Shown here: piece after piece, positions 41,354-50,448 of the stretch
How positions within the stretch are numbered: the stretch's first letter is position 1
Layout: each line of letters opens with the position of its first letter
Source of the DNA: Peptoniphilus sp. ING2-D1G
GTDB taxonomy: Bacteria; Bacillota; Clostridia; Tissierellales; Peptoniphilaceae
Assembly: GCA_000952975.1 (NCBI GenBank)
Contig: LM997412.1
Coordinates: forward strand, 1,302,001-1,366,000
Direction: 5' to 3'
DNA length: 64,000 bases
Position numbers and translations under genes: made by a program
Notes under the pieces: generated by a model
Told to the model about the DNA's origin: nothing
Databases searched by the model: none
Seen by the model: only the letters and a program-made list of their open reading frames with translations

Positions 41354-42864
41354 TCTTTCCTAACTCCTCCCATTTTAAATCTGTTTATTCCGTTTATATA
41401 TGCCAGTATGCTGCTCTTTATGATATCCGTGCTGGCTCCTCTGCCCTGCACTTCTCTGTCGTCTTTTTTAAGCACTACGTGAGTTAATCCTATGGCATCT
41501 TTTCCCTGTGTCACAGCTTCTATGGTAAAGGATTTAAGCTTTACATGTTCCTTTACTATTTTGCCCACACAGTCAAAGGCCGCATCTATTGGACCGTCTC
41601 CGCTGCCCACTTCTTCTATTTCCTCTCCTTGATATTCGAGTTTTATCACAGTTTTTGCTTGTTTGCCATTACTGGTAAAGGCAGTGTAATCCACAAATTT
41701 ATATCCGCCTTCAATTTCAGCATATCCACCTATTAACAGTGCTTCTAAATCTTCATCATAGATTTCCTTTTTTAAATCTGCGAGGTTTTTAAACTTTTCA
41801 AAGAGTGTTTGAAGTTCTTTGTCGTTGATTTCGTAACCCAATTCCGCAAATTTTTGTGCAAGGGCGTGTTTACCCGAATGTTTGCCAAGTACCAGTTCCG
41901 TTTTTGAAAATCCGACGGATTCAGGAGTCATAATCTCATAGGTAGCTCTGTTTTTCATCACTCCGTGTTGGTGAATGCCCGCTTCGTGAGCGAAGGCGTT
42001 CTTCCCCACTACCGCCTTATTAGGCGCCACTTTAACTCCTGTTATATGGGTTAAAAGTTTGGATGTCTTTGCAATTTCCTTCGTATTTATATTTGTATCG
42101 GCTCCATATTCATCGGCTCTCGTTTTAAGAGCCATAACTACTTCTTCCATGGCTGCATTACCGGCTCTTTCCCCTATTCCGTTGACAGTGCATTCCACTT
42201 GTGTCGCTCCGGCTCTTATGGCTGCAAGAGAATTTGCCACTGCAAGTCCCAAATCATCATGGCAATGAACTGATACCGTCACCTTTTCTATACCCTTTGT
42301 ATTTTCCATAACGCCCTTTATCAAGTCGTAGTATTCAAAGGGGGTGATATATCCCACTGTATCGGGGATGTTAACTGTTGTTGCACCCGCCTCTATAACC
42401 CCTTCAAGTATTCTATACATAAATTGCGGATCTGTTCTGGTTGCATCTTCACAGGAAAACTCTATATCCTCAAACAAATTTTTTGCATACTTGACCGCTT
42501 TTACAGCTTGATCATAGGCTTCATCCTTTGTAAGTTCAAGTTTATATTTTAAATGGATATCGCTTGTCGCCAGGAAAATATGAATTCTCGAATGCTTTGC
42601 GTTCTTTAGCGCCTCATATGCTTTGTCTATATCTTCCTTTACACTTCTTGCAAGGCTTGTTACTACAGTGTTTTGAAGTTCATCTGCAATTAATTTTACC
42701 GATTCGAAATCTCCCTTTGATGCCGCTGCAAATCCCGCTTCAATCACATCTACTCCCAGTCTTTCAAGTTGTCTTGCCAATTGAATTTTTTCCGTGATAT
42801 TCATTGAGCATCCCGGAGCTTGCTCTCCATCTCTTAATGTAGTATCAAAAATTTTTATTTGCAT
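41350..42864 (-). CDS. leuA: 2-isopropylmalate synthase
   Basis: A 504-residue enzyme condensing acetyl-CoA with 2-oxoisovalerate, the committed step to leucine. [17 protein letters not shown] is the N-terminal metal/substrate motif; [15 protein letters not shown] and [10 protein letters not shown] follow; the C-terminal 120 residues are the LeuA allosteric (leucine-feedback) domain. I prefer the ATG at 42864 (GGAGG 5 bases upstream, homology begins there), but an ATG at 42876 behind AAGGAG is also possible. Controlled by a leucine T-box leader. Confidence 0.95.
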   Translation of the reverse strand: MQIKIFDTTLRDGEQAPGCSMNITEKIQLARQLERLGVDVIEAGFAAASKGDFESVKLIADELQNTVVTSLARSVKEDIDKAYEALKNAKHSRIHIFLATSDIHLKYKLELTKDEAYDQAVKAVKYAKNLFEDIEFSCEDATRTDPQFMYRILEGVIEAGATTVNIPDTVGYITPFEYYDLIKGVMENTKGIEKVTVSVHCHDDLGLAVANSLAAIRAGATQVECTVNGIGERAGNAAMEEVVMALKTRADEYGADTNINTKEIAKTSKLLTHITGVKVAPNKAVVGKNAFAHEAGIHQHGVMKNRATYEIMTPESVGFSKTELVLGKHSGKHALAQKFAELGYEINDKELQTLFEKFKNLADLKKEIYDEDLEALLIGGYAEIEGGYKFVDYTAFTSNGKQAKTVIKLEYQGEEIEEVGSGDGPIDAAFDCVGKIVKEHVKLKSFTIEAVTQGKDAIGLTHVVLKKDDREVQGRGASTDIIKSSILAYINGINRFKMGGVRKE

Positions 42865-42898
42865 TTTTTCCTCCATATCTTTTTTCTCCTTTTTTGTA

Positions 42899-42926
42899 CA
42901 AAAAAACGCCCCTGAAAAGGGACGTT
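42899..42926 (-). terminator. T-box terminator of the leu operon
   Basis: Stem AACGTCCC/GGGGCGTT with loop TTTTCA, followed on the minus strand by TTTTTTTG. The conserved T-box sequence lies immediately 5' and can form the alternative antiterminator. Confidence 0.9.
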
Positions 42927-43110
42927 ATAAACGCGGTACCACCCAAGTTAAGCTATTGCTTCACTCTTGGTTCTGTAATGGGAACCACTCATTTCGCACT
43001 ACTTTTTCACGCGAACTGTTCAAGCGTGAGTTGCAAAGTTCTTTCACGAGTTCTTTCACCAACCGAACTCTCTCTTTTGTGAGTTGAAATTTGCGCTCGC
43101 TTTCATGACA
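42899..43110 (-). promoter_or_regulatory. Leucine T-box leader
   Basis: Carries the T-box core GGGTGGTACCGCG (42944-42932) followed by a terminator. Stem I can be folded with AAGCG/CGCUU and GCAAA/UUUGC helices around an internal loop AACUCA that presents the specifier CUC (Leu) at 43030-43028; the distal GGUUGGUGAAAG loop is also typical. Uncharged tRNA-Leu would stabilise the antiterminator and turn on leuACDB. A TACAAT -10 lies just upstream near 43111-43116, with a weak -35. Together with the etfB leader this fills the 445 bases between leuA and etfB. Confidence 0.92.
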
Positions 43111-43309
43111 TTGTACTTTGTATCTTTTTTAATTAAATTATATGAGAGTATACTATATTATTTTATAAAAGTAAACAATCTTTTTGTAAATTTCCCCTTT
43201 ATTTTTCGAAAAATTTTTAACAGTATAAAAAAAGTCCCCTATAACTTATTTTGCTCCGCCCAATATAGTGTATAATATTTTTAAGTATATAAATTATCAG
43301 GAGGTAATT

Positions 43310-44095
43310 ATGAAATATTTAGTTTGTGTCAAGCGTGTCCCTAAATTTCCCAACAAGATAAAGCTTGATCCAGTTACAAACAACTTAATTAGGGAGGGTT
43401 CAATTTCAGTTATAAATCCGGCGGATTTAAACGCTTTGAACTTTGCTCTTAAGCTTAAGGAGCAAACAGGCGGCACCGTAACTACTTTGACCATGGGCTC
43501 TCCAAGTGCGATAAAGGGTGTAAAAGAGTGCATAGTAAGAGGTGCCGATAAAGCCTATGTAGTCTCCGACGGTAAATTCAGAGGAGCAGATACCCTTGCC
43601 ACTTCCTACACTTTGGCAAAGGCCGCTGAATTTTTAGGCGGTTTCGATGTCATTTTAACAGGTGCTCAAACTACAGACGGTGATACCGGACAAGTGGGTC
43701 CTGAAATTGCCGAACGTCTCGGCATCAATCAGGTCACATATATAAAGGATGTAAATTACAAGGACGGAAGTTTCATCGCCCTTAGAAGTTTGTTAAAGGG
43801 CACTGAAAAACAAAGAGTTAAAGCTCCCGTTTTATTTTCTGTTTTAAAGGATTCCAACAAGGTTTTACCTGCAAGAAAATCTAAAGTCGAAGAGTTAAAT
43901 GACGATGTTGTGGAAGTTTTATCCGGTTCAGATATAGGTGTGGATTATTCCATGGTAGGCTCTGAAGGTTCAGCTACAAATGTCGTAACGGTATTTCAAT
44001 ACGAAGAAAAAGCAAAGGGCTCCTTTGTTGAAGGCGATGTAGATGAACAGGTTGATGCTCTGGTAAAAATACTGGACAGTAACAACTTTATATAG
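43310..44095 (+). CDS. etfB: Electron transfer flavoprotein beta subunit
   Basis: A 261-residue EtfB: MKYLVCVKRVPKFP start, NPADLNALNFALKLKE, GADKAYVV, DVILTGAQTTDGDTGQVGPEIAERLG. It binds nucleotide/FAD with EtfA and shuttles electrons to or from acyl-CoA dehydrogenases, possibly by bifurcation in this anaerobe. ATG at 43310 follows CAGGAGG; a TATAAT lies at 43271-43276. No acyl-CoA dehydrogenase is adjacent. Confidence 0.96.
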   Translation: MKYLVCVKRVPKFPNKIKLDPVTNNLIREGSISVINPADLNALNFALKLKEQTGGTVTTLTMGSPSAIKGVKECIVRGADKAYVVSDGKFRGADTLATSYTLAKAAEFLGGFDVILTGAQTTDGDTGQVGPEIAERLGINQVTYIKDVNYKDGSFIALRSLLKGTEKQRVKAPVLFSVLKDSNKVLPARKSKVEELNDDVVEVLSGSDIGVDYSMVGSEGSATNVVTVFQYEEKAKGSFVEGDVDEQVDALVKILDSNNFI

Positions 44096-44107
44096 GTAGG
44101 TGTGTGT

Positions 44108-45100
44108 ATGTACAAGGATATAATGGTAGTATGTTTTGTCGAAAACAATGAAATCTCATCAACTGCTGCGGAAATTTTAGGCAGAGCTCGTTATCTTGCC
44201 GATAAATTATCTCAAGATGTATCGGCTCTTTTAATAGGCGATGATGTGAAGGAGGCTGTACAAAAAGTTATAGGCTATGGGGCTGATAAAGCGATAAAGG
44301 TGGAAGATCCAAATCTTAAAGACTACAGAACTCTCAGCTTTACAAAGGTGTTGGACAAGGCAATAGACGAATTTAAACCCTTTGCAGTCTTGATTCCCGC
44401 CTCCAGAAACGGCAGAGACTTGGGTGGAAGGATATCAGCAAGGAGAAACATCGGACTTGTGGCTGATTGTAGCGATATAGAAGTGGATGAAGAAAAAAAT
44501 GATATCAAATGGATAAGACCGACCTTTGACGGTCAACTTTTCTCGGACATAAGAGTGACCACTTTCCCTAAAATAGGTACAATAGGAGACAGTGTTTTTA
44601 AATCTCCCGCCTATGATGCATCAAGAAGGGGAGAAATAATAGAATTTCCTGTGGAAATAACCGAAGATGATCTATTGACCGAAATACTGGGTCTCATTAA
44701 AAAATTCGGCTCAGACAAGGATGTCTCTCAAGCTTCAATAGTAGTTGCCGGAGGTCTTGGACTTAAAGATCCGGGAAATCTTTATATATTAAAGGATCTC
44801 GCCGAAGTTTTAGGAGCGGCAATTTCAGGATCAAAACCCCTTGCCGATCAACTTTGGATACCTCAAGACAGTTTTGTGGGAATGTCAGGGCTTAAAATAA
44901 AGCCTAAACTCTACATTGCCGTTGGAATTTCAGGATCCGCTCAACACATCCAAGGAATGAGAGACAGCGGATTTATAATCGCGATAAACAATGACCCTAA
45001 GGCTCCAATATTTAGGGAAGCTCATTGTTGTATAGTTGCCGATTTATTTGAAATAGTCCCTAAATTAACTAAAAAAATAAAGGAAATTAAGGGTCTTTAA
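44108..45100 (+). CDS. etfA: Electron transfer flavoprotein alpha subunit
   Basis: A 330-residue EtfA: N-terminal domain with LIPASRNGRDLGGRISARRNIGLVADC and the C-terminal FAD domain with VVAGGLGLKDPGN, ISGSKPLADQ and GISGSAQHIQGM. Forms the heterodimer with EtfB, 12 bases upstream. ATG at 44108 preferred over a GTG two codons earlier. Confidence 0.96.
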   Translation: MYKDIMVVCFVENNEISSTAAEILGRARYLADKLSQDVSALLIGDDVKEAVQKVIGYGADKAIKVEDPNLKDYRTLSFTKVLDKAIDEFKPFAVLIPASRNGRDLGGRISARRNIGLVADCSDIEVDEEKNDIKWIRPTFDGQLFSDIRVTTFPKIGTIGDSVFKSPAYDASRRGEIIEFPVEITEDDLLTEILGLIKKFGSDKDVSQASIVVAGGLGLKDPGNLYILKDLAEVLGAAISGSKPLADQLWIPQDSFVGMSGLKIKPKLYIAVGISGSAQHIQGMRDSGFIIAINNDPKAPIFREAHCCIVADLFEIVPKLTKKIKEIKGL

Positions 45101-45156
45101 TTTAGCCGCTAATGGGTATATAATAAATGAAACAAAATTTGAAAGGAGTGTTTTCT

Positions 45157-45480
45157 ATGAAGGTTATATTCCATATTGTAGAAATTGACAAATGGGAGGA
45201 CACAATGTCCAATATCAGAGACTTGGTATCCAGAGATTCTGATGCAAAAATAGAAATAGTAGTTATGAGTAAGGCAGCAGCACTTTTCGGAAGATATGTA
45301 GGCATGGACTTCGAAGGAGTGCTTGGAAATCCCAACGTTAAATGGGTTATTGGAGAAAAGGGCATGAAAGATAACAACATCACAAAGGAAATGCTCCCCA
45401 GCTATGTAAGAATTGAACCGTCGGTAATCTTTCACATAGTCAAACTTCAAAATGAAGGTTATGCATATATAAGATTATAA
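45157..45480 (+). CDS. DsrE-family small protein
   Basis: A 107-residue protein with the DsrE/F-like fold pattern: MKVIFHIVEIDKW, then a helix, IEIVVMSKAAALFG and PSVIFHIVKLQNEGYAYIRL. Proteins of this fold handle sulfur or small ligands, but the catalytic Cys of sulfur-relay DsrE is absent (no Cys in the chain), so a binding or structural role is more likely. Preceded by AAAGGAG, 56 bases after etfA, likely in the same transcript. Confidence 0.75.
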   Translation: MKVIFHIVEIDKWEDTMSNIRDLVSRDSDAKIEIVVMSKAAALFGRYVGMDFEGVLGNPNVKWVIGEKGMKDNNITKEMLPSYVRIEPSVIFHIVKLQNEGYAYIRL

Positions 45481-45500
45481 TTTAATTACTTAAGAAAATA

Positions 45501-45530
45501 TCCCCCTAAATCCAACTTGGAACAGGGGGA
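45501..45530. terminator. Hairpin between convergent DsrE and ABC permease genes
   Basis: 7-bp stem TCCCCCT/AGGGGGA with a 16-base loop; only modest T-rich tails on either strand. Probably a shared terminator. Confidence 0.5.
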
Positions 45531-45534
45531 TTAT

Positions 45535-46857
45535 CTATTCATTTCTTATGGCATCAAGGGCCGATAATTTCATTGCCCTTCGTGCAGGAAAATACCCTGC
45601 CAAAAGTCCTACCGCCGTGGAAAAAAACAGCGCCGCCAATATTAACCACAAGGGTATATAAGATATTTTAGGATCGGCAATTGCCTCCATTCCCATCCTC
45701 GAAGAAATAAATCCCTTTGCCAGGAAATTAAAGAGCGCGGAAAGAGCCAAGGAGAACAGCACTCCCACTATGCCTCCAAATAATCCTATAAAAGCCGCTT
45801 CTGTCAAAAACAATTTTTTTATATCTTTTATTGAAGCTCCTATTACCTTCATTACACCTATTTCCTTTGTGCGTTCATAAATTGCCATTATCATGGTGTT
45901 TGTTATTCCTATTGCAGCTACTAAAAAGGATACTGCCGATATCGCTCCAAAAACCGCTTGTATTACCAATATGCTCTTATTTTCGCTTTCCAATATTTCC
46001 GCATACATATTTGAAGCATTATAGCCCATGTCTTTTAATTTTTCTTGAACCTGCTTTACATTTTGTATGTCATCTACCTTTACCTTTATCAGATTGTATT
46101 CCTTAGGTTCTTTAAAATTCTTTTGAGATTTTTTCATGAGTTCAAGAAAATATTCTTCAGAAAGGTAAATTGTGTTATAGGTTTCCCAGTTATTGGGATT
46201 ATCTACTAAAGCTCCCTTTACTTTTATTCTTTCACTGATGCTTACGGGTTCTTGTATTTCCTCTACAAATCTCATCTCCGCCCCGTAATAACTTATCTCC
46301 GTCAAATCTATTTTGCTTTTCAGAGCGTCTACTTTGTTTGAGGTGTCTATCGCATACCTTTTTTCATCTCTGAAATTTTTTGCAACCCCACCTCCAAAAA
46401 CTACAGCTTTATCATCTGAAGCATTTAATAATGAACCCTTTTCTATTTCAAAATCAAAATTTTCCATGGTTTTAGGTGGTATGGCGATGATGCTGACACC
46501 ATTGGTCAGTCTTCCACTTCTAAGCGTTGCATATCCCTCATAAATAGGCATTACATCTTCTACATGCTCTACCGTAAGTGCTTCCGATACCGCCAATTTA
46601 TTCAAGGATTTTTCCTTTGTAGGAGTGTTCATTTCCGGATCCATTCCGTAACCGTAACCTTTTCGCAAATCAAGTATGGTCAAGTTGCCCATGGAAGAAT
46701 ACATTTGAGCGTTTATTCTCTGAAATCCGAAACCTATGGAAAGCATGACTATTATAGATGTGGTGCCTATTATAACTCCCAATATCGTCAAAAAAGTCCT
46801 CAGTTTTCTGGCTTTTAAATTTCTGATTGCCATATCGATTAAATCTGAAAATTTCAT
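45535..46857 (-). CDS. ABC transporter permease (MacB/FtsX type)
   Basis: A 440-residue membrane protein with one N-terminal span (LRTFLTILGVIIGTTSIIVM), a large extracytoplasmic MacB-like domain (about residues 45-305) and three C-terminal spans forming the FtsX domain (AIGITNTMIMAIYERTKEIGVMKVIGA). Together with the ATPase at 48963-49661 it forms a mechanotransmission-type exporter of the LolCDE/MacB family. The gene between them encodes a secreted, membrane-anchored protein. Starts overlapping the stop of that gene. Confidence 0.9.
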   Translation of the reverse strand: MKFSDLIDMAIRNLKARKLRTFLTILGVIIGTTSIIVMLSIGFGFQRINAQMYSSMGNLTILDLRKGYGYGMDPEMNTPTKEKSLNKLAVSEALTVEHVEDVMPIYEGYATLRSGRLTNGVSIIAIPPKTMENFDFEIEKGSLLNASDDKAVVFGGGVAKNFRDEKRYAIDTSNKVDALKSKIDLTEISYYGAEMRFVEEIQEPVSISERIKVKGALVDNPNNWETYNTIYLSEEYFLELMKKSQKNFKEPKEYNLIKVKVDDIQNVKQVQEKLKDMGYNASNMYAEILESENKSILVIQAVFGAISAVSFLVAAIGITNTMIMAIYERTKEIGVMKVIGASIKDIKKLFLTEAAFIGLFGGIVGVLFSLALSALFNFLAKGFISSRMGMEAIADPKISYIPLWLILAALFFSTAVGLLAGYFPARRAMKLSALDAIRNE

Positions 46858-48953
46858 TATAAACTCAAATCCTCTTCATCGGATTTATTTTTTCTCTTTC
46901 TGTAAAATATCACCGCTGCCGCTATTAAAACACCCAGTACGGGCACTATTAAGAGCAAGGGATTAAACCCCGACTCTTCCGGGGGCATTTCTTCCGGAGG
47001 CATTTCCATCTCAAAATCTATCGTTTCAAATTCATATTCCCTTACTTCCGCTGATTTTTTCCCCGTTGAATCTTCGTAGCTGAAAGTTATGGAGAATTTA
47101 TTTTTGCCCGGTTTTTCAGGTATTACTGAAACGGAAAATTGTTCGGAGCTTCCCGGCGAAAAATTGCCTTTGTACATAGTTGGTGTGTCGAATTTCATAC
47201 CTTCGCCGCTTATTTTCACCATCACGTTGTAGAGCACAGCTTTACCCGTGTTGAAATAATCAACGGTAATGGGATTTTCCTGACCTATATAGAATTCTCC
47301 TTGAGGAATTATATCTCCTACTTCCAGTTTTGCCTTTTGAATTATGGGCACTCCAATTTGTTCTGTTGCTTCGTATTTATTGGCCTTTGCATCTTCATAT
47401 TCAAAATTAGCTACCACCGTATAGGTTTTTGCTGCCGTATCGGGCACCGTTGTCAAAGTTATCTCCTTTTCAACTCTCTGACCCGATTTTATCTCATCAA
47501 CATAAAAGGTATTGGAGCTGCCCACAGGTGTAAATACCGATGCCGAAGAGCCGGCGCCCATGCCTTGTCCGGTTGAGCCTTCTCCTGAGTTTGACACAGA
47601 TTCCTGAATATCCGATGTCAAAAATATCTTTATATTTCTTACGGATTTTGTTGCATTGGTATTGTACAAAGTCAAGTGCATATTGAAAGGTTCTCCCGCC
47701 TCAATTATCTCAGGATAAAAGGAATATTCTTCGATTATGAGTTTAGGTATTGGCGATTGATCCTTTGCGTTGGGATCTGCAGGTTTCGGCGCCTTTACAA
47801 AGACTCCCACCATCTGAGTGTTTTCCACGGGGATTTCGCCGTTTTCATCCATATATGAAACTTTAAGCTCAACGGGATAATTTCCCGTTTCTGCTGCAAC
47901 ACTGGCAATAAATTCAAAATTGTAGTGATAGGATTTTCCGCTTTCCATCAATTTAGTCTTTACCGTGGATACGGATTTTGAGGCAAGGTTAGCCGTATCT
48001 TGCGATATTGCCGTAACAGTTACGTTTTTGATATTTTTATTTGACTTGTTCACCACATCAAAGGATATATTTGCACTTTGATTTCTGCTTATCGTCCCTG
48101 TGGGAAAACTTATATTTGCAAATTCAAGTAAATTTTTTTCTACAGCATTTTTCTTTATATCCACTGAAAATCCATAGGATCCTTCCTTTGGTGCTTTGGT
48201 TTCTTCTCCCTCTCCTACAAAGGAATATTTCAAAGTCAACATATAGCTTCCGGCAGGTGTCGTGGGAAAAGTTTTAAGGTCAAAAAATACGGGTTTGTCT
48301 TCTCCCGGGGCAAGTCTTGTAATATCTGCCGTGGAAAGTCCCTTTGCAACTGTCACCTTACCATTTTCCAACCCTTCCACGGAAAGCTTGATGTTTTTAG
48401 CCACTGCATCTCCTGTGTTTTTTACGTTAAAAGCCGCTGTGAAAGCTTTGCCCGCCTCTACTTCACCTTGCCACATTCTTGCTTCCTGTGTTATCTCAAG
48501 AGCCGGATTGACCGCTTTTTGCGGCGCTTCCACTCTAACATATATGGTCTCTTCCTGTTCGTGTAGAGTATTTTCAGAATCATAGTATTTCAACCTTATT
48601 TGCATGGGAACCGTCTTTGTTGTGAAATTTGCATCGGTTTTTATAAAAAATCTTCCCTTTACTGATGCATCACTTACTAAATTGCCATCTTCAAATATTA
48701 TGTATCCATTACCATCTACATAAGCTTTATCAGGATCTTTTATATATGCCTGTGCAGATATTCTATTTACATTTTTCGGTGTATTGTTTACCACATCCAC
48801 GTGTATTTCTACCGAATACCCTTCTCCTATGGTGACTGTTTGAGGGGCTATTACATCTAATTTTATGGATTTTGTACTATTTTCCGCAAAAATTATATTT
48901 GAATTGTTAAATAACAATAATACCATTAATAATACACTTACTATTCTCTTCAT
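46857..48953 (-). CDS. Secreted COG1361-type protein with Ig-like repeats and C-terminal anchor
   Basis: A 698-residue surface protein. Signal peptide (MKRIVSVLLMVLLLFNNSNIIFA), then at least five beta-rich CARDB/NPCBM-like repeats marked by phrases such as FNVKNTGDAVAKNIKLSVEG, ISFDVVNKSNKNIKNVTV and VDYFNTGKAVLYNVMVKISG, then an acidic Pro/Glu linker and one C-terminal span (LLLIVPVLGVLIAAAVIF) with a charged cytoplasmic tail. Between the ABC permease and ATPase genes, it probably works with that exporter as an extracytoplasmic partner. Confidence 0.85.
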   Translation of the reverse strand: MKRIVSVLLMVLLLFNNSNIIFAENSTKSIKLDVIAPQTVTIGEGYSVEIHVDVVNNTPKNVNRISAQAYIKDPDKAYVDGNGYIIFEDGNLVSDASVKGRFFIKTDANFTTKTVPMQIRLKYYDSENTLHEQEETIYVRVEAPQKAVNPALEITQEARMWQGEVEAGKAFTAAFNVKNTGDAVAKNIKLSVEGLENGKVTVAKGLSTADITRLAPGEDKPVFFDLKTFPTTPAGSYMLTLKYSFVGEGEETKAPKEGSYGFSVDIKKNAVEKNLLEFANISFPTGTISRNQSANISFDVVNKSNKNIKNVTVTAISQDTANLASKSVSTVKTKLMESGKSYHYNFEFIASVAAETGNYPVELKVSYMDENGEIPVENTQMVGVFVKAPKPADPNAKDQSPIPKLIIEEYSFYPEIIEAGEPFNMHLTLYNTNATKSVRNIKIFLTSDIQESVSNSGEGSTGQGMGAGSSASVFTPVGSSNTFYVDEIKSGQRVEKEITLTTVPDTAAKTYTVVANFEYEDAKANKYEATEQIGVPIIQKAKLEVGDIIPQGEFYIGQENPITVDYFNTGKAVLYNVMVKISGEGMKFDTPTMYKGNFSPGSSEQFSVSVIPEKPGKNKFSITFSYEDSTGKKSAEVREYEFETIDFEMEMPPEEMPPEESGFNPLLLIVPVLGVLIAAAVIFYRKRKNKSDEEDLSL

Positions 48954-48962
48954 TTCTTTCTC

Positions 48963-49661
48963 CTATTTGATTATAGATTCTCTGTCTTGCCTACCTATGA
49001 TTTCTCCATCCTTCATATTTATAATAACATCGGCATAGACAGAGGTTTCTACGTCGTGAGTTACTATGATGAGGGTTTGATTGTGCATTCTCGACATTGA
49101 GCAAATCAATCTCATGACATCATCGGAAGTCTTACTATCTAAGTTTCCCGTGGGTTCGTCGGCAAATACTACGGGGGGGTTGCTGACAAAGGCTCTGGCT
49201 ATGGACACTCTTTGTTGCTGACCGCCACTCATCTCATTGGGTTTATGATGGAGTCTGTCTCCCAGCCCCACCTTATTCAAAATGTCCTTTGCTATCTCGT
49301 TTCTCTCTTTTTTCGGCATTCCTCTAAAGGCCAAACTTAAACTTACATTTTCCAAAGCATTTAATGTCTGTATCAAGTTGTAGGATTGAAAAACGAAACC
49401 GACATTTAGCTGTCTGAATTTCGTGATTCGTTTTTCATCTAACTTTGTGATATTTATTCCGCCTATTGTTATTTCGCCGCTGTTGGGCTTTTCAAGTCCA
49501 GCCAAGGCATTTAACAGTGTGGATTTGCCGGAACCCGAGGTCCCCAGTACGCAAACTATCTGTCCCTTCTCAATACTCAGTGACACATCATTGAGTGCGT
49601 AAACCTTTTCTTTACCCATTTTATATATTTTACTTAAATGCTTAACTTCAATAAATGACAT
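48963..49661 (-). CDS. ABC transporter ATP-binding protein (LolD/MacB type)
   Basis: A 232-residue ATPase: Walker A LGTSGSGKSTLLN, Q-loop FVFQSYNLI, signature MSGGQQQRVSIARAF, Walker B VVFADEPTGNLDS, H-loop VTHDVE. First gene of the three-gene exporter operon. ATG at 49661 follows GGAGG by 5 bases; an upstream extension is rejected. A TATACT -10 lies about 15 bases before the ribosome site. Confidence 0.94.
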   Translation of the reverse strand: MSFIEVKHLSKIYKMGKEKVYALNDVSLSIEKGQIVCVLGTSGSGKSTLLNALAGLEKPNSGEITIGGINITKLDEKRITKFRQLNVGFVFQSYNLIQTLNALENVSLSLAFRGMPKKERNEIAKDILNKVGLGDRLHHKPNEMSGGQQQRVSIARAFVSNPPVVFADEPTGNLDSKTSDDVMRLICSMSRMHNQTLIIVTHDVETSVYADVIINMKDGEIIGRQDRESIIK

Positions 49662-49791
49662 ATCTACCTCCACTTTTAAGTATAGCAAAATTACAATATT
49701 TTTATAGTATTGCTCTTTTCTTTTTATTAAATTTAATATTTAGTTAATTTTTGTAATTATTTTGTTAATATTTTTGATTTATATTCATGCA

Positions 49792-49832
49792 TAAAAAAAG
49801 TCGTTTAAGCTTTTAAAACTTAAACGACTTTT
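49792..49832 (-). terminator. Terminator of the lon-ysxC transcript
   Basis: 13-bp stem AAAGTCGTTTAAG/CTTAAACGACTTT (49797-49809 and 49819-49831) followed on the minus strand by TTTTATGC; 9 bases after the ysxC stop. Confidence 0.92.
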
Positions 49833-49840
49833 CCTAATGT

Positions 49841-50446
49841 TCATAAAATATTTTCTTCGTGGAATTTAAGTATGTCTTCAAAAATCTCCCACATTTCATC
49901 GACCATTTTTTTATCAATAGACGAAAAGACGATGATATTTGATTTGTTTTCCATCTTTAATGTTTTTGCAATTTTGGAAAGGTGTTGTTGGTACTTCCCC
50001 CTTGAAATTTTATCCGACTTTGTTGCTATGACTATGCCTGAAAACCCCGCATCTCTTATGAATTCATACATCTGCACATCCTGAGCTGTAGGCTCATGTC
50101 TGATGTCCACAAGAAGAATTACCTCAACCAAATTTTCCCTAACGTGAAGATATTCGTTTATGGATGTTGCCCAAGTATCCTTTTCCTTCTTGGAGACCTT
50201 GGCATAACCGTACCCCGGCAAGTCCACCAATCTTAAATCATCATTTACTCTATAAAAATTAACCGTCCTTGTCTTCCCGGGGGTGGAAGATGTTCTGGCG
50301 ATATTTTTTCTGTTTAACATCGCATTTATAAAGGAAGACTTACCGACATTTGAACGCCCTACAAAAGCCAACTCTTTTAAATTTTCATCAGGATATTGCT
50401 TTTCGCTCACTGCTACTTTTTCAAGTTCAGCTTTTTTTATCTTCAT
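49841..50446 (-). CDS. ysxC: Ribosome biogenesis GTPase YsxC/EngB
   Basis: A 201-residue TRAFAC GTPase needed for 50S assembly. Walker A GRSNVGKSSFIN, switch II VDLPGYGYAKV, NKxD variant ATKSDKIS. The ATG at 50446 follows AAGGAG by 5 bases and overlaps the lon stop region; GTG two codons earlier is possible. Linkage lon-ysxC is the standard Firmicutes order. Confidence 0.96.
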   Translation of the reverse strand: MKIKKAELEKVAVSEKQYPDENLKELAFVGRSNVGKSSFINAMLNRKNIARTSSTPGKTRTVNFYRVNDDLRLVDLPGYGYAKVSKKEKDTWATSINEYLHVRENLVEVILLVDIRHEPTAQDVQMYEFIRDAGFSGIVIATKSDKISRGKYQQHLSKIAKTLKMENKSNIIVFSSIDKKMVDEMWEIFEDILKFHEENIL

Positions 50447-50448
50447 AT

